DNA from: Sordaria brevicollis
Taxonomy: Eukaryota > Ascomycota > Sordariomycetes > Sordariales > Sordariaceae
Assembly (NCBI GenBank): GCA_033439795.1
Contig: JAUTDP010000003.1
Coordinates: forward strand, 2,170,001 to 2,234,000
Direction: 5' to 3'
DNA: 64,000 bases
The notes beneath the pieces were generated by a model, which made no database searches, was not told the origin of the DNA, and worked only from the letters and a program-made list of their open reading frames with translations. Numbering within the stretch: position 1 is the stretch's first letter; each line of letters starts with the position of its first letter. Of the stretch, positions 49,101 to 60,825 are shown piece by piece. The position numbers and the translations under genes were made by a program.

Positions 49101-49681
49101 ATTCATTGGGCTTGCAGGTCAGGAGATAACGATGAAATGATTGAGCTTTTGACCACAAACGGAGCAAACGTGGACGCGAGAACCCGGGATAACTGGTTAC
49201 CGTGGCACGTCGCGGTTTTTCATAACCAGAACTACTTACGCCCTCAAGGTGGCCATGACAAGGACGAGGACAGTGATGACCAAGAGTCAAGCAGCGACAC
49301 ACGAGAAGGGTTACCGACTAGGGCTGCACCGGAGATAGGAGCCCTGTGCAATAGTTGTTGGTCTGTGAGTTCAAACCTCCCTCCTCCCTCGCCCCCTCCC
49401 ACCTTTCAGCGAGCATTTCCACTTCATGCCTGTTCGCAACCGTACACTAGTCTAGTAGCTGATATTCAGGGGATTATTAGAATTGCTTTGGCGACGCCTG
49501 GCACTGCACCACATGTACCAAGGAGCACCACCTGATCGAGTTTGATCTATGCTTCAAGTGCTATCCTTACAAAGAAAAGCTCCATCCAGCGGACCACGAG
49601 TTTGAGCAGATGCCGGAGGATTGGTACTGGACCTTCCGCCAAACGAAAGCGGCGATGTTCCAAGACTTTGACAAGAAATAG
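43135..49681 (+). CDS. NLR-like protein: pseudo-hydrolase N-terminus, STAND-like middle, ankyrin repeats, ZZ zinc finger
   Basis: Eight exons by eye (43135-43226, 43302-43497, 43551-43622, 43699-43767, 43957-44190, 44269-44410, 44482-49364, 49481-49681) give about 1,962 residues. Residues about 30-250 follow the alpha/beta-hydrolase-like domain seen at the N-terminus of fungal NLRs (VNVRGLDD, SDIGALVVKEALIMA, VFFGSPHR). The nucleophile elbow reads ASDIGA instead of GHSLGG, so Asp112 sits at the Ser position. A STAND-like region follows (about 270-700) with AILDAS and ANRPLTLDELDEAVSF, but without a recognisable P-loop. Ankyrin-type repeats span about 980-1,850, interrupted by an acidic Asp/Ser patch at 47,100-47,180. 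The last exon completes a ZZ finger: CNSC, CTTC, CFKC, HPADH. The intron at 43,768-43,956 is the least certain. Confidence 0.85.
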
Positions 49682-50629
49682 CGTTCCGCAGTTGTAAGTC
49701 TCGGGATGGTATGTTGCTAGGTAGATAGCATTGCTAACACCGTGAGTGCGTCGGACAGGTGGCGGGGACTTTCATAGACCGTCTCAGGTGCTGAAAAAAG
49801 GAGGCCGAAAGATTTTGGTTGGAATTTGTTTGACGGTTAGCACTTCTTTTGGATGTAAGCGGAGGGGACATTTTTGTTTGATATATTTCACAACTCCTTG
49901 GGCGATCTTTTTTTGTTTTTAACGTTGAATGATAAACGTTTCCTTAGTATGCTATACCGTGACAAAGATTCTGTTCGAGCGTGCAACACCACTTCCCATG
50001 TCGTGATAACGGAATGTCCGAACCCTGAGAAAAGAAGCGGCTTCGGGCACTTCAATGATCCACAGAAACCACAGGAGTGTTTCAGAGCATTTTCGAGAGA
50101 AAGAGCAGACACTTGGAAGACTCGATGGGAAGTAAGATGATCAGACGGGCAGAGGTGATATCTTACTGTCTGGCACGTGGGCCGTCGGCGGCAAAGAGAC
50201 ATGATAGTAGAAAAGAAGGGTATGAGAATTGGGACTCAAAAAGAAGCGGCAAAGAAACCAGACAATGCGGGTAATGCCATCACGTAAGTTGGCCGACGTC
50301 CGGGGTCGTCGTCGAGGATTAGTAAGTCGATGACTGTGATGTTGCTATGAAGGAAGCGTCCACCAAGACGGACCTCGCTGGAAGCAGCAATTGGAGCAGC
50401 CCCACTTTCAGCCGATCGTGATTCATCGACTTCGAAGGATGACTCCAATTCCTCTGAAGACATATAAAACCTCGAACCCCGTAACAGTGACGTTGACACC
50501 TCCCCAAAGCATCGAAACATCACTCAATCCCCTATCGAGGTACGACAGCTTTCATCCGTCTCGGTACACCCGCTCACCAACCTACCCGGACCCAGGCGCA
50601 CCTCCCTTCTCTCACACCAAACACCCAAA
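49682..50629. other. Intergenic region
   Basis: No gene is seen. It includes the 3' end of the NLR-like gene and the promoter of the PhzF gene. Confidence 0.5.
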
Positions 50630-51664
50630 ATGTCCCCCCAACTTACCACCCTCACCTACCACACCCTCGACGTCTTCACCCCAACCCGCTACCTCGGCAA
50701 CCCCCTCGCCGTCGTCCTTGTCCCTTCTTCCGTGCGCTCCCAAATCACCCAGGAGGTCAAACAGCGCATAGCCCGCGAGTTCAACTTTTCTGAGACTGTT
50801 TTTTTACACACCCCCGACGACAACGAGGGACCCCGAGGTGATGGTTCTGGCGTCACATCCCGTGAAATAGACATCTTTACTACAGAGGAGGAATTGCCCT
50901 TTGCTGGTCATCCCACCGTGGGAACGGCGTTTTTGGTTAGGGAGCATTTGGGGTGGAAGGATGTGGGGAGGTTGGTGACCAAGGCGGGGGGGATTGCTAT
51001 TGGGGAAGTGGAAGGCGAGGGAAAAAAGGTGAAGGCGAAGATTCCGCATGCTTTGCATATTCACCGGCAGACTTTGGGGGGGTTACTTGGTGGTGGGGAG
51101 GTAAAAGGGGAGGTGAAGACCCTCATTGAAGCGGCCCTGTCTGACGACCCCGAGATTCGCGAGGCGGAATTGTCAGGGCCGGTGGTGAGTATAGTACGGG
51201 GCATGACTTTTTTGCTGGCAAAGTTGCCTAGTTTGGAACATCTGGCGAAGGTGTCGACGGCGAAGAGGCTGGATTTTAATCAGGTGGAGGGACTACTTGA
51301 TAAGGGAGAGTGGGAGGGCGGGTTTGTTTGTCGGTACTACTACGTTCCGACGGAAGAGGCGAGGAAGGATGAGGAGAACGGGGGAAGGAAGGAGTTCAAG
51401 TTTAGGACGAGAATGGTGGAGCTGGGGTTTGAGGATCCGGCGACGGGAAGTGCGGCGTGTACGCTGGCGAGTTATTTGACGGTTAGTGGGAAGGAAATGG
51501 AGGGGGCGAGGTTTGAGTTGACGCAGGGCGTGGAGATGGGGAGGAGGAGTGAGATTGAGGTTGAGGTAACGGCGGAGGAGGGAGAGGATGGGGAGATGAA
51601 GGTGAAGGATTTGTATCTGGGCGGAACGGCGGTGGTTGTGATGAGTGGTAGTATTTATGTGTAG
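50630..51664 (+). CDS. PhzF-family isomerase
   Basis: This is an intronless gene of 344 residues in the PhzF (phenazine biosynthesis PhzF/diaminopimelate-epimerase-fold) family. Family signatures are LDVFTPTRYLGNPLAVV at the N-terminus, the catalytic Glu in FNFSETVF, IDIFTTEEELPFAGHPTVGTAF, and DPATGSAACTLASYL near the C-terminus. These define the two-lobed fold with the active site between the lobes. The ATG follows CCAAA. The family is widespread in fungi that make no phenazines, so the true substrate here is unknown. No signal peptide is present, so it is cytosolic by inference. Confidence 0.95.
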   Translation: MSPQLTTLTYHTLDVFTPTRYLGNPLAVVLVPSSVRSQITQEVKQRIAREFNFSETVFLHTPDDNEGPRGDGSGVTSREIDIFTTEEELPFAGHPTVGTAFLVREHLGWKDVGRLVTKAGGIAIGEVEGEGKKVKAKIPHALHIHRQTLGGLLGGGEVKGEVKTLIEAALSDDPEIREAELSGPVVSIVRGMTFLLAKLPSLEHLAKVSTAKRLDFNQVEGLLDKGEWEGGFVCRYYYVPTEEARKDEENGGRKEFKFRTRMVELGFEDPATGSAACTLASYLTVSGKEMEGARFELTQGVEMGRRSEIEVEVTAEEGEDGEMKVKDLYLGGTAVVVMSGSIYV

Positions 51665-51977
51665 ACTTGGTGATGCTGGACATGGTGTTGAATTGAGAAT
51701 GACGAATAAAAGATACATTGCAAAAGTACCTCCTAAGCTCATTCGGGAGATGTGATTGGCCAGTCACCGTGGTGTGCGGCTCGGTGTGGTTTGTGCTTGG
51801 CATTAGCTCCACTGCCTGCCGCCAACGTGCCTTGTACCGTCCAGGCCCAGCTCCAGGCCGTCGCCTGCCTGCTGTCCGTGGCGCGTTGCAACAAAAAAGT
51901 TGGAGGACGACATTGACATCGCGACTTGAACCAAACAACACATTTTGCAGATTTCGCATAGCAGTCATATTGTCAAG

Positions 51978-53720
51978 ATGCTTTGCGCACGTATGTTTAA
52001 TCCCCAATTCCAACTTGCGCAAGACTGTGCTAACCGATTGACACCAGTATCCGGAGAGGTTCCCGAGGAGCCTGTTGTCTCGAGAAAGACCGGTACGCCA
52101 ACACCCATCTTCGTCATTGTTGTCACCATCACCGAGATCCCACTACTGCCACCGCTTCCGTTCCCAACCCAGCCACACCCGATGTTTCCACGACACCCCA
52201 ATGACGATATCATACTGACACACCCCAGGCGCCGTCTTCGAGAGGCGATTGATCGAAAAGTACATCCAAGAAAACCACAAAGAGCCCGGCACCGATGAAG
52301 AGCTAGACGTCGAAGACCTCCTCCCCATCAAGACAAATCGGGTCGTCCGCCCCCGCCCTCCGCAGTTCACATCCCTCCCATCCATGCTCAAGGCCTTCCA
52401 AGACGAGTGGGACGCCCTGGTACTAGAGTCATACAACACCAGGCAACAACTGGCGAGGACGAGGGAGGAACTGGCCACGGCGCTCTACCAGAACGATGCC
52501 GCCGTGCGCGTCATTGCTCGCTTGACCAAGGAGCGCGACGAGGCCCGCGAGGCCCTCTCCAGACTCACAGTTACGGCTTCTGCTGGCGGACCCGCGGCTG
52601 GTGATGCGATGGCGGTGGATAGCGAGGGTCTGCCCGAGCAGTTGGCGGCGCATGTTGATCAGATCCAGGCCGAGTACGTTGCCTTTTCGAATTTGTGCAT
52701 ACATAACACTTGACTGACAACACAACAACAGAAAGCAAAAGGGTCGCAAAAAGAGGCCAGTCCCCGAAGGCTGGGCCACCACAGAAGACGTCTCCGCCCT
52801 CCAACAAACCGCCTACACAGATCTCCCCGTCACACAAGCGACATCTCTTGCCCTCAACGGTGGCTATGCGGCGGTCGGTGGATTGGACGGCAAGGTGGAT
52901 CTCTACTCGGTCGAGGCCAAGGCACACGAGCGCTCGCTGGAGATTGGCGAGCCAGTGACCGCCACGGTATGGACCGGCAACAAGGTCATCTCTGCCACGT
53001 CAAAGGGTAGCGTCAAGGTTGTTGAGGGTGGTGTAGAGACCGGTTCTGTTACAGAGCACGCTGGTGCCGTTACTGGTCTGGCGGTACACCCTGGCGAGCA
53101 GATTCTCGCTTCGGTGGGCGTGGATAAGGGCATCGTGTTCTACGATTTGCAGTCGCTGCAGCGTGTGGCGCGTGTCTATACTGATGCTGGTATGTACCTG
53201 TCCATCCCCTTCTCCCTGTTCGCAAGTACTAACAAAGACATCAGAACTCACATCCGCCGCCTTCCACCCCGACGGCCACCTCTTCGCCGCCGGCACGCAA
53301 TCCGGCCTGATCGAGATCTTCGACACCAAGACCCTCCAGCGCATGGCCAACTTCACCCTCGGCGCCCCCGTCAAGACGCTCGTCTTCTCCGAGAACGGTT
53401 TCTGGTTCGCCGCCACGGGCGTCGGCCAGTCGTCCGTCACCGTCTTCGACCTGCGCAAGGAAGGCGACGCCGCGCGGGCTAAGGAGCTCGTTACCGGCGA
53501 CGTCTCCGGGCTCGCTTGGGATTACACGGGCCAGTACCTCGCTACCGCTGGCGCCCAGGGCGTGACGGTGCAGCAGTATGTCAAGGCTAGCAAGTCGTGG
53601 ACGGAGCCGCTCAGGACGAGCACCCCCGCCGTGGCGGTGCAGTGGGGAGAGCAGGCGAAGCAGTTGGTGGCTGTTAGTAGGGAGGGTGTGGTGTCGGTGT
53701 TGGAGCCGAAGAGCGAGTAG
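51978..53720 (+). CDS. prp19: Pre-mRNA-processing factor Prp19 (U-box, WD40)
   Basis: This is the core subunit of the Prp19 complex (NineTeen Complex), a U-box E3 ubiquitin ligase needed for spliceosome activation. Exons are 51978-51990, 52048-52092, 52229-52673, 52732-53189 and 53245-53720. The very short first exon joins to give [20 protein letters not shown], the hallmark start of the U-box. Next come [11 protein letters not shown], the coiled-coil tetramerisation region ([34 protein letters not shown]) and WD40 blades ([52 protein letters not shown]). It has about 478 residues, near the normal length. It is expected to be an essential nuclear protein. Confidence 0.96.
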
Positions 53721-55400
53721 GAGGGCGAGTAGGATCGCATTGGAAAGTGTGAGCTGCCGAGCTTGGGGGAGGGTGAGAGGCCAGTGTCTGTGTCTGCGCC
53801 AGGGCCAGTAAAGAGAGAGCACTGAAGGGAGCGACAATATGGTCTGGACGTGTAAAGAGGTCATCTACGATGATGAGGCCAGGCAGGATATCATACAAAA
53901 CATAAACAGCCTGTACACAGTAATTTATTGGTTTTCGAAAAGCGGTTCATACTAGATAGGTCTGGGGCCGGGATATTGGGAGCTGATTGTCTATGTAAAT
54001 CATATTTGTTGTTAACATTTCATCCGTGGATTGTCTCGTCATAGAATAAATCCAATGTATGAGTTCTCATGGGCATCAGATGAGGATGGTTGCCTGGTCT
54101 TTCACTTACAATTCAATAACGGTTCCTGATCGAGTTTACAACGACATTAGGGACGCGGCAATCTGATAGGTCGAGCGACCGATTGTACCTGAATGCCTAA
54201 GGCGGGATGGAGGCGCAAGTCGAGCTCCATGTTTTGTTGATAAGCTCCAAACACTTCAGGCAGCAGCTTTTGCCCATACCGAGATAGTACACTAACGTAC
54301 TTACACTATTCGGCTTAGATCCCGTCCCTCCTACTTGATGGTTTAATGTCAAATAGTTACCAGATTTCAAAACAGGTTGGACGTTGTATAATCCTGTTAC
54401 GTTTTTTTCTCGTGGAAATAATGTCGTCCCGAGTGCTGAGAACCTTGGACGTGCTTGTCGATGCAAAGCCATGCAAACGTTTCGTCAGGATGGTACTTAG
54501 GTATTCACGGCGTTGACAGACGGGATGGTGAATGGTGCAGTGCTTCGAGGTGAATGGGCAATCGGCCCCTCATCGATTTAGTGTGACCCAGCACTGCAAA
54601 CGCTCGACTTTCACTTCCCCTGTGGTTGTTCATCACACAAATTACAACTGCTTTTTCCAACCACCACGGCATCTCGTTAAAAACTTGGGAAGAACCCTTG
54701 GTCACTTCTTCGATCGGTGCAACCGCATATCGAAGGACCTCTTCCTTCCTTTGTTTATCGAGATATTTTCCCTCGATCAGGTTGACGGCGCAACATCTCA
54801 TCTAACAACTCTCGATTTCATTCGATTCGACCAACAACAACAACAACCTACAACACGCTATTCGCTCAGTTCGCTGACCAAGCTGAGCTGAGCAAAAGCT
54901 GCGTTTGCCACCACTCCAAGGTTCCAGAACAGACAGCTCTCCCGTCTCCTTCAACCCTGACTTTCAACCCTGATCACCATCCAGCATCCGGACGAATTGG
55001 ATCTTTGATTTCCCTCCTAATCACTGATCCGTTCAGTGTTTCGACCTGCAAGTATTCCAAATCCTCGAAATCCGAAAAAAAGAACCTTGGCCCTATCTAT
55101 ACCCACGGGACGACCCGGCCTCTTCCTGGTCCATTGTTCCAGTCACTAGCGGCAAGGGAGGACCATACTAATTCCCGAAAGCTCGAGGTCAGTCTGTGCA
55201 TTCAGCTTCCTGTTGGTGCAGTGTGCTTGGGAGGCGACTGTGCCTGAGCAGCAGCAGCAGCAGTGACAGCGGCAAGCAAGTAAACAAGACAAGCCTGACA
55301 AGCAAATTCCACCCCCCAAACACCGACTCCGCGCAAACCGCGGCTTGGCATTTGAATCACACCTTTTTCTTTCCCTCCTTTCATCTTTTTCCCCGTCACT
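53721..55400. other. Intergenic region
   Basis: No convincing gene is seen. A CAG/CTG microsatellite lies at about 55,247-55,263. The last 500 bp are probably promoter and leader of the STUbL-like gene. Confidence 0.5.
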
Positions 55401-57874
55401 ATGGACGCGGCCGATGAGTTGTTTGGCGACGAGGCAGATTTAGGTTATCAGCTCGAGCAACAGCTTCTCGCTCAAGAATTGGCGGAATTCGAAGACCATT
55501 ACAACGGTGACCACCACCTGGACATCGACATTAACGATAGCGACGGGGATAACAGTGACATTGACATCGACCTGAATCTCGACTACCTGAGTGACGACCA
55601 CGACAACCTGGACGACAACGAAAGTCTTCTCTCGGAACCTGACGAAGACGACGACGACCCATTTGATTACGGCGATCTCGAACTCTTTGGACCTGGAGCA
55701 CAAGAAGAAGAAGGCACGGAAAGTGAAGAGGAGGAACGCTACCACGTTAACCGCCCGCCCCGCCATCTCCAGCAGCCGCAGAGCCCACATTCCCCACAGT
55801 CTCCGTCATCTGCCTCTAGCGACGAATCTAGCCTGGGCGACTCCGACCCTGGATTTGACATCGACCTCGACCTTCCCTACGACGTTGACCACGACTCTGG
55901 CCTCGACATCCCAGGCTTTTACAGCAGCGACGACGACGAGAACGACGGTCTTCACTTAGATACAGAACCAGACCCAGATAGCGAAAGCGACGACAACCAA
56001 GACAGCGAAGACACTTCTAGCGACGACCACGATAGCGATAACGATTCTGATTCTGATTCTGATTCTTCCGACTCCGACCGTTCACTTCGCGACCCGTCCC
56101 TCGACCTCTTCGAAGCCAGCGCACGTATCGAAGCGCGTCTCGACGAACTAGAACAACGTCGCCAGCTTTTTGTGCGAGGACTCAACGAGGCACGGCGGCA
56201 ATACGAATCGATTGCCGAACAGCAACAAGACCGCCGCGAACAAAACCGCCACCACCCATATCGCGTGCCCGCCCTTCTTGATCGACGTCGGGCCCAACAG
56301 CAAGCTCAGCAGCGACAACAACAAGGCGGGGGAGGAGTTTTAGGTCTGGGTGCAGGTGAAGGAGCAGCAGCACCAGAACCAATGGCAGACGCTCGAGAGG
56401 AGGACGAGGACCTCTTCGTCAACGAACGGGACGAGCTAGTCGAGATGGAAGTGGGATGGCGGGCAGGCCAGGGCGAGGGCGAGGGCGAGGGCGCCGACGG
56501 TGGTGGCCAACCCAACAATAACAACAACAATCCCAACCCCGCTCAGGTTGTAATCGACCTGACCTCAGATTTGGAAGATTCACCAGCTCAATCCAGGCTA
56601 CAGTTTCGAGGACCATCCCGAGCTATTCCCAGAAACCGCGGCACCTCAGCCGCAGAAAGAGCAGCAGCATTAGAAGCACGTCGCGCACGCCGAGAAATGT
56701 CTGCCCTCAACGCAATCAACAACGCCAACAACAACGGCGGCGGTCCTGCCCAAGCTGGCAACGGGTTCCCCGAGGTTATTGACCTTACGCTGGAGGATGA
56801 TGACCCCGCGCCAGCTGCTGGTGGCCCAGCTGCCGCCGCCGGTGGCCACCGTCGCAGAGGAGGCAACATCGAGCGCAGCCGCAGGCCCGTGAACCGTCGT
56901 CCAGCCGCCAACGAACTCATTGTCGACCTAGGCGAAGTCGATTCCGACGACGACGACGCCATCGCCCGCGCCGCTCACCGCTCAGCAGCCCGCAACGCCG
57001 CCGCCCGTCCCCCAGCAGCCGCCGCCGCTAGAGCCGCGCGCGCTAACGTCGTTCCTGGCAACGGTGGTGGTGGTGGTGGTGTAGGCAATTTCCTCGCCAC
57101 CCTGCTTCGCATCAGAGGGTTCCATGCCATGCAACACAACGCAGCCGACATTGAGGTCCAGCTTCTCGGGTTCGAGAACAACCCGCTCGGACAGAACTTG
57201 CCCAACTTTGACTACGGCAATAACGGACGAAACGGAAGAGCGGCCGCCGCGGCTGCTGCTGCCGCTGCTGCTGCGGCTGAGGCACAGAGAGTTGCCAATG
57301 AGCCGCCTCCACCCAGAGAAGGGTTCACGCGGTCTACGGGAGAGGATCTGGCGGTCGTTTGCCCGAGTTGCGAGGAGGAGCTGGCGTATGACCCGGAGGA
57401 GGAAGAGCAGAATCAGAAGGCGGCGGGAGGACCGCCGGCGAAGAGGCCGAGGAATAAGAAGGACCGGGAGGAACATTTCTTTTGGGCGGTTAAGGAGTGT
57501 GGTCACGTATGTTTTTTTTCCTTCCCTTATATGCCCCCATTCTCTTTGCATTACTCATCCCCCATCCCCCTCCCTCCCCTCTGACAGATGACGTGAGAAT
57601 CAACCAAACGGGCTGTTGCTAATGGATTGGGGAATAGGTCTACTGCAAGAAATGCTACGAAAACCGCAAGTGCAGCACAAAGAACACGGGCTTCAAGGCC
57701 AAGAATCAAGGGTCCTCAGGAGGAGCTGCTGCTTCTTCTGGGTCGGGCGCGGGTAGTTCTTCGAGCAATGCAAATGTGGCGCCGGCGGCGAAGACAAAGA
57801 CGATTTTGTGCGCGGTGGAGGATTGTCAGGCGGAGGTGGGGAATAAGGTTTCTTGGGTTGGGTTGTTTTTGTGA
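55401..57874 (+). CDS. SUMO-interaction-motif/RING-like protein (STUbL-type E3 candidate)
   Basis: Two exons (55401-57506 and 57638-57874) give 780 residues. The N-terminal 230 residues are extremely acidic and low in complexity. Three SUMO-interaction-like motifs follow: VVIDLTSDLED near residue 382, VIDLTLEDDD near 457, and LIVDLGEVDSDDDD near 506. The C-terminus carries a RING-type zinc cluster: CPSC near 653, CGHVYCKKC near 700 (completed only after splicing), and a final CAVEDC pair. This SIM plus C-terminal RING layout is that of SUMO-targeted ubiquitin ligases such as Slx8/Rfp proteins, which ubiquitinate sumoylated proteins in DNA repair. The last Cys pair is CX4C instead of the usual CX2C. 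Poly-Ala and Gly tracts are also present. The specific orthology is inferred. Confidence 0.8.
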
Positions 57875-60825
57875 GCATACCACGCTCTACAATCCATCTA
57901 CCTTTGACAGGGACACTTCTCTCGGCTGTCTTTCCGCACTTGCCAACATGCGGCTCTTTCGGTCAGCTACTTCTCTTTTCTTGAAGGGCTGGCCTTTCGG
58001 CGGCTTTGGCATCTCATCACCGGGGCTTTTTTCTCGACTGTCTCTCGACACTCTTATCACGCCTCTTCACTCACCTCACGATCTCACAAACTCTTTTTCT
58101 GGTTCAACGGATGTCGGCGGTCTGCTTTCTACATAACCAGCATAGCGGAACATGGCATGGCGTGGCATGGCATGGCAACGGCTAGGTGTTGGACGGTTTC
58201 GGTTTCGGTTTCCGTGGTTTTTGCTACTTTGCTTTATAGATGGCATCCTTCATAAAGGACATTTGCCATTCTTTTCTCTTTTTCGGTGGTCTTCATCACG
58301 GAATCACGCATGGCTGGATGGGTGCACGGCTGGGTGCAACGGATAAATGAATGGATGGATGGCAAAAAAGGTTAGGGTCGGTCGGTCGGTTGGCGTTGTT
58401 GGATTACTGTTATTACTCCTGGTAACTTTTTCTCATTGAAAGGGGTGTGGGTCCCTTATATTCCGTTGGTCTTCCATGTTCATGTTGGTGATTGTTTTTC
58501 TTCGTGCATGTTGAGTCTCAGATGCATGGAAGATGCACGAATGGGGCTTTGTAAATGGGGATAAGTGGGCGATGGGTGGATGAGGAGGATGAGGAGGGTG
58601 ATTGTGTTGGTTTACTTTGCTTCGCTTTTACTTTGCTGTGGGATGGAAGATTGAGTGGCCTTGGTTGGGCGGGCGTAAAGACCGGCTCTGAATTTGGTCT
58701 GTGGTGTTGAGAGGAAAGGAGGAAGGAAGGATAGCATAGACGGGAGTACTTAGAGTACCTCACAAGGCAGGTGCAAATCAAGCTCTTGCCTTTCTTCGGC
58801 CCTCCGTCGTAGGGTGATGCTACTTGCCAGGCAGGAACGACCTTGTGTGCATTGTCAGACTTTTCAGTCCTTCCACCTCGTTAACCATTCCGGTCACGTC
58901 AGTCAGCTTCCTCTCTCTTCCTTCCTTCACTACTCGCACTATCCGAATCTCTGAGTTTCTCCCATGAAGATTCCCCCCAGCTCCAATTGAGCTTAGAGGT
59001 AGTTCTTTTGACGTCTCCGTCCCTTCGCCAATTTTCCAACCGGGGATATTTTCTTTCAACCTTTCTCCCTTTTTACTTCTGCTCTTTTCCGGCACCTACC
59101 TCTTCGTCTTCTCCGCGTCTTGATGTCCTGCTCTTCCAGGTCTGCTTTTGTCAGCATCTACTAGGTAACGGTCTTCATCGCATCGACCATGGCCATTGCG
59201 GCTCTTTATACCGCATACCTGCCTCTATGCTCCCTGCCCGTTCCTTGCTTCTGCATCTCGCCCGGCGTGGAGCCCGCTCGCACATGCAAAGCTGCGGGAG
59301 TGTAGGGAGTGTAGGTAAGCATGGCATGACATGGCATGACGCTCGCCATCTTCTCCCGTGCTCTAGAGAGTGGTATACCAGAACACCACATCGTATGGGT
59401 CGACGATATGATACCCAGGTTAGTACAGTACCCCTATCCCATAGTGCTTACTCTCTTGAAGTCACTATGTAGAGGTACATACGAAGTGACAGTTTCCAGG
59501 CCGAACTCTTTCTCTCTCGTTTCCACTCGCTCGATTTGTCTTCTAATGTGTACTAACCTGGCAATCGGATCTTGCTCCCGAGGCATTTCCAATGGCCCTC
59601 TTCCTCGTTCAATCTTCCCCTGTGTCAGGCTAACTGGAGTATAGGGTGACGAGACGGGAGTCTTGACGTTCTGTTGCCATACCCTCTTAATTGTTTATCC
59701 AGCTCTCTCATTTATTTTCCTGGCTTCTTATTCGCTTTCTTTGCCGTCGTTGTTCGCCTTCCGGTTTTTCTTACTCATTTTCACTGCTTCTTCGAGAATA
59801 TCTCTCCGCTCACTACTTATTGGAGCTTCAAGTGTCGCAGGTCTGTCTGTTGGCTAACCACAGACTGCCGACGATCTCCATCACTTGATGGCAATGCCAG
59901 TTTCCCACCTGTTAGTGTCACTAACAAATACTCTGCTCATACGTACCCTTCTTCAACGTACCGATTTAATCTTCCTTTCACATGTCTTTCTGGCTTTCAT
60001 CCCCCTGCCATTTTGCTTTGCCTTTTCCATCTCATCTCTTCAACATTGTACCTGTCACAACAGCAGCACGACGATACGACGACCGATGAACATCGGACAG
60101 CTCTCTCGGATCCGGTTGTCCGCGGGCCTGTCTCTCTTGATCATCACGGTCCACTGATCTGGACGAGTCGAAATTTGGAAAGTCCAGAGCCGCCGTATTC
60201 TTTCCTTTTCCCTTCCCTAGCGCCATCGATATTAGCCGTGGTCCCCGTTCATAGCGGGTGCGGTCCACCGTCATCAACCGCGATCATGATCTTCTTCTGC
60301 GCCTTCTCTCCTCTGCCTGTCCTTGTTGTTTTCTTTCTGTGCCTGTCCTTGCGCCTGTCCCCTTGTACCTTGCACAACGAGCACAACGTCTCGCAGACCC
60401 ATGCACCATCTCAATTCCCGAACCGTTACGAGCTGGGGCTCTGGTCAACCCGGAGATTAATATTCCGTTACCACCCATGTGTTCTTTTCTTCTTTCTTCT
60501 GCTTGCTCGGTTACAGCCCAGGACCAGGCTCGTGGAATTTGTATCCACATGGAAATGACGGAACTCGTGGAACTCGTGCTAGCCGTGCAACTCGGGCCGA
60601 TCCCCACGATATCAGCCCAAGCCGTTTTCGGGAGGCTGCTCCGAAATTTTCAGGGCTCTTTCTGGGGTCAACGAGAGGATCCAGTGTGTCTCCAGCAGTC
60701 TCCAGCAGTCTCCAGCAGTCTCCAGCAGTCTCCAGCGGTCCCCGGGGGCTCCGCTTCAGTGATTGGCATCTCTGATATCCGAATTACAGACTGATACAAC
60801 AACTTTACAACCACAATGTTACGCC
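57875..60825. other. Long pyrimidine-rich intergenic region
   Basis: No recognisable gene is present. A 294-codon plus-strand frame (59,674-60,558) is Ser/Leu/Phe/Pro-rich, as expected from translating CT-rich DNA, and shows no motif. ATGGC-type pentamer repeats occur near 58,150-58,175 and 59,320-59,340. Confidence 0.5.
60689..60738 (+). repeat. 10-bp tandem repeat, five units
   Basis: TCTCCAGCAG is repeated five times head to tail, the last unit with one change (AGCGG). This is a short minisatellite that could vary between strains. Confidence 0.9.

Noticed and set aside
44517..49535. A single-exon 1,672-residue protein as the complete gene
   Set aside because: The N-terminal exons from 43,135 supply the hydrolase-like domain, and the last exon must be spliced at 49,364/49,481 to complete the ZZ finger; reading straight on gives a meaningless tail.
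59674..60558. 294-codon plus-strand frame
   Set aside because: Its Ser/Leu/Phe/Pro bias is what CT-rich intergenic DNA encodes by chance, and no domain is visible.
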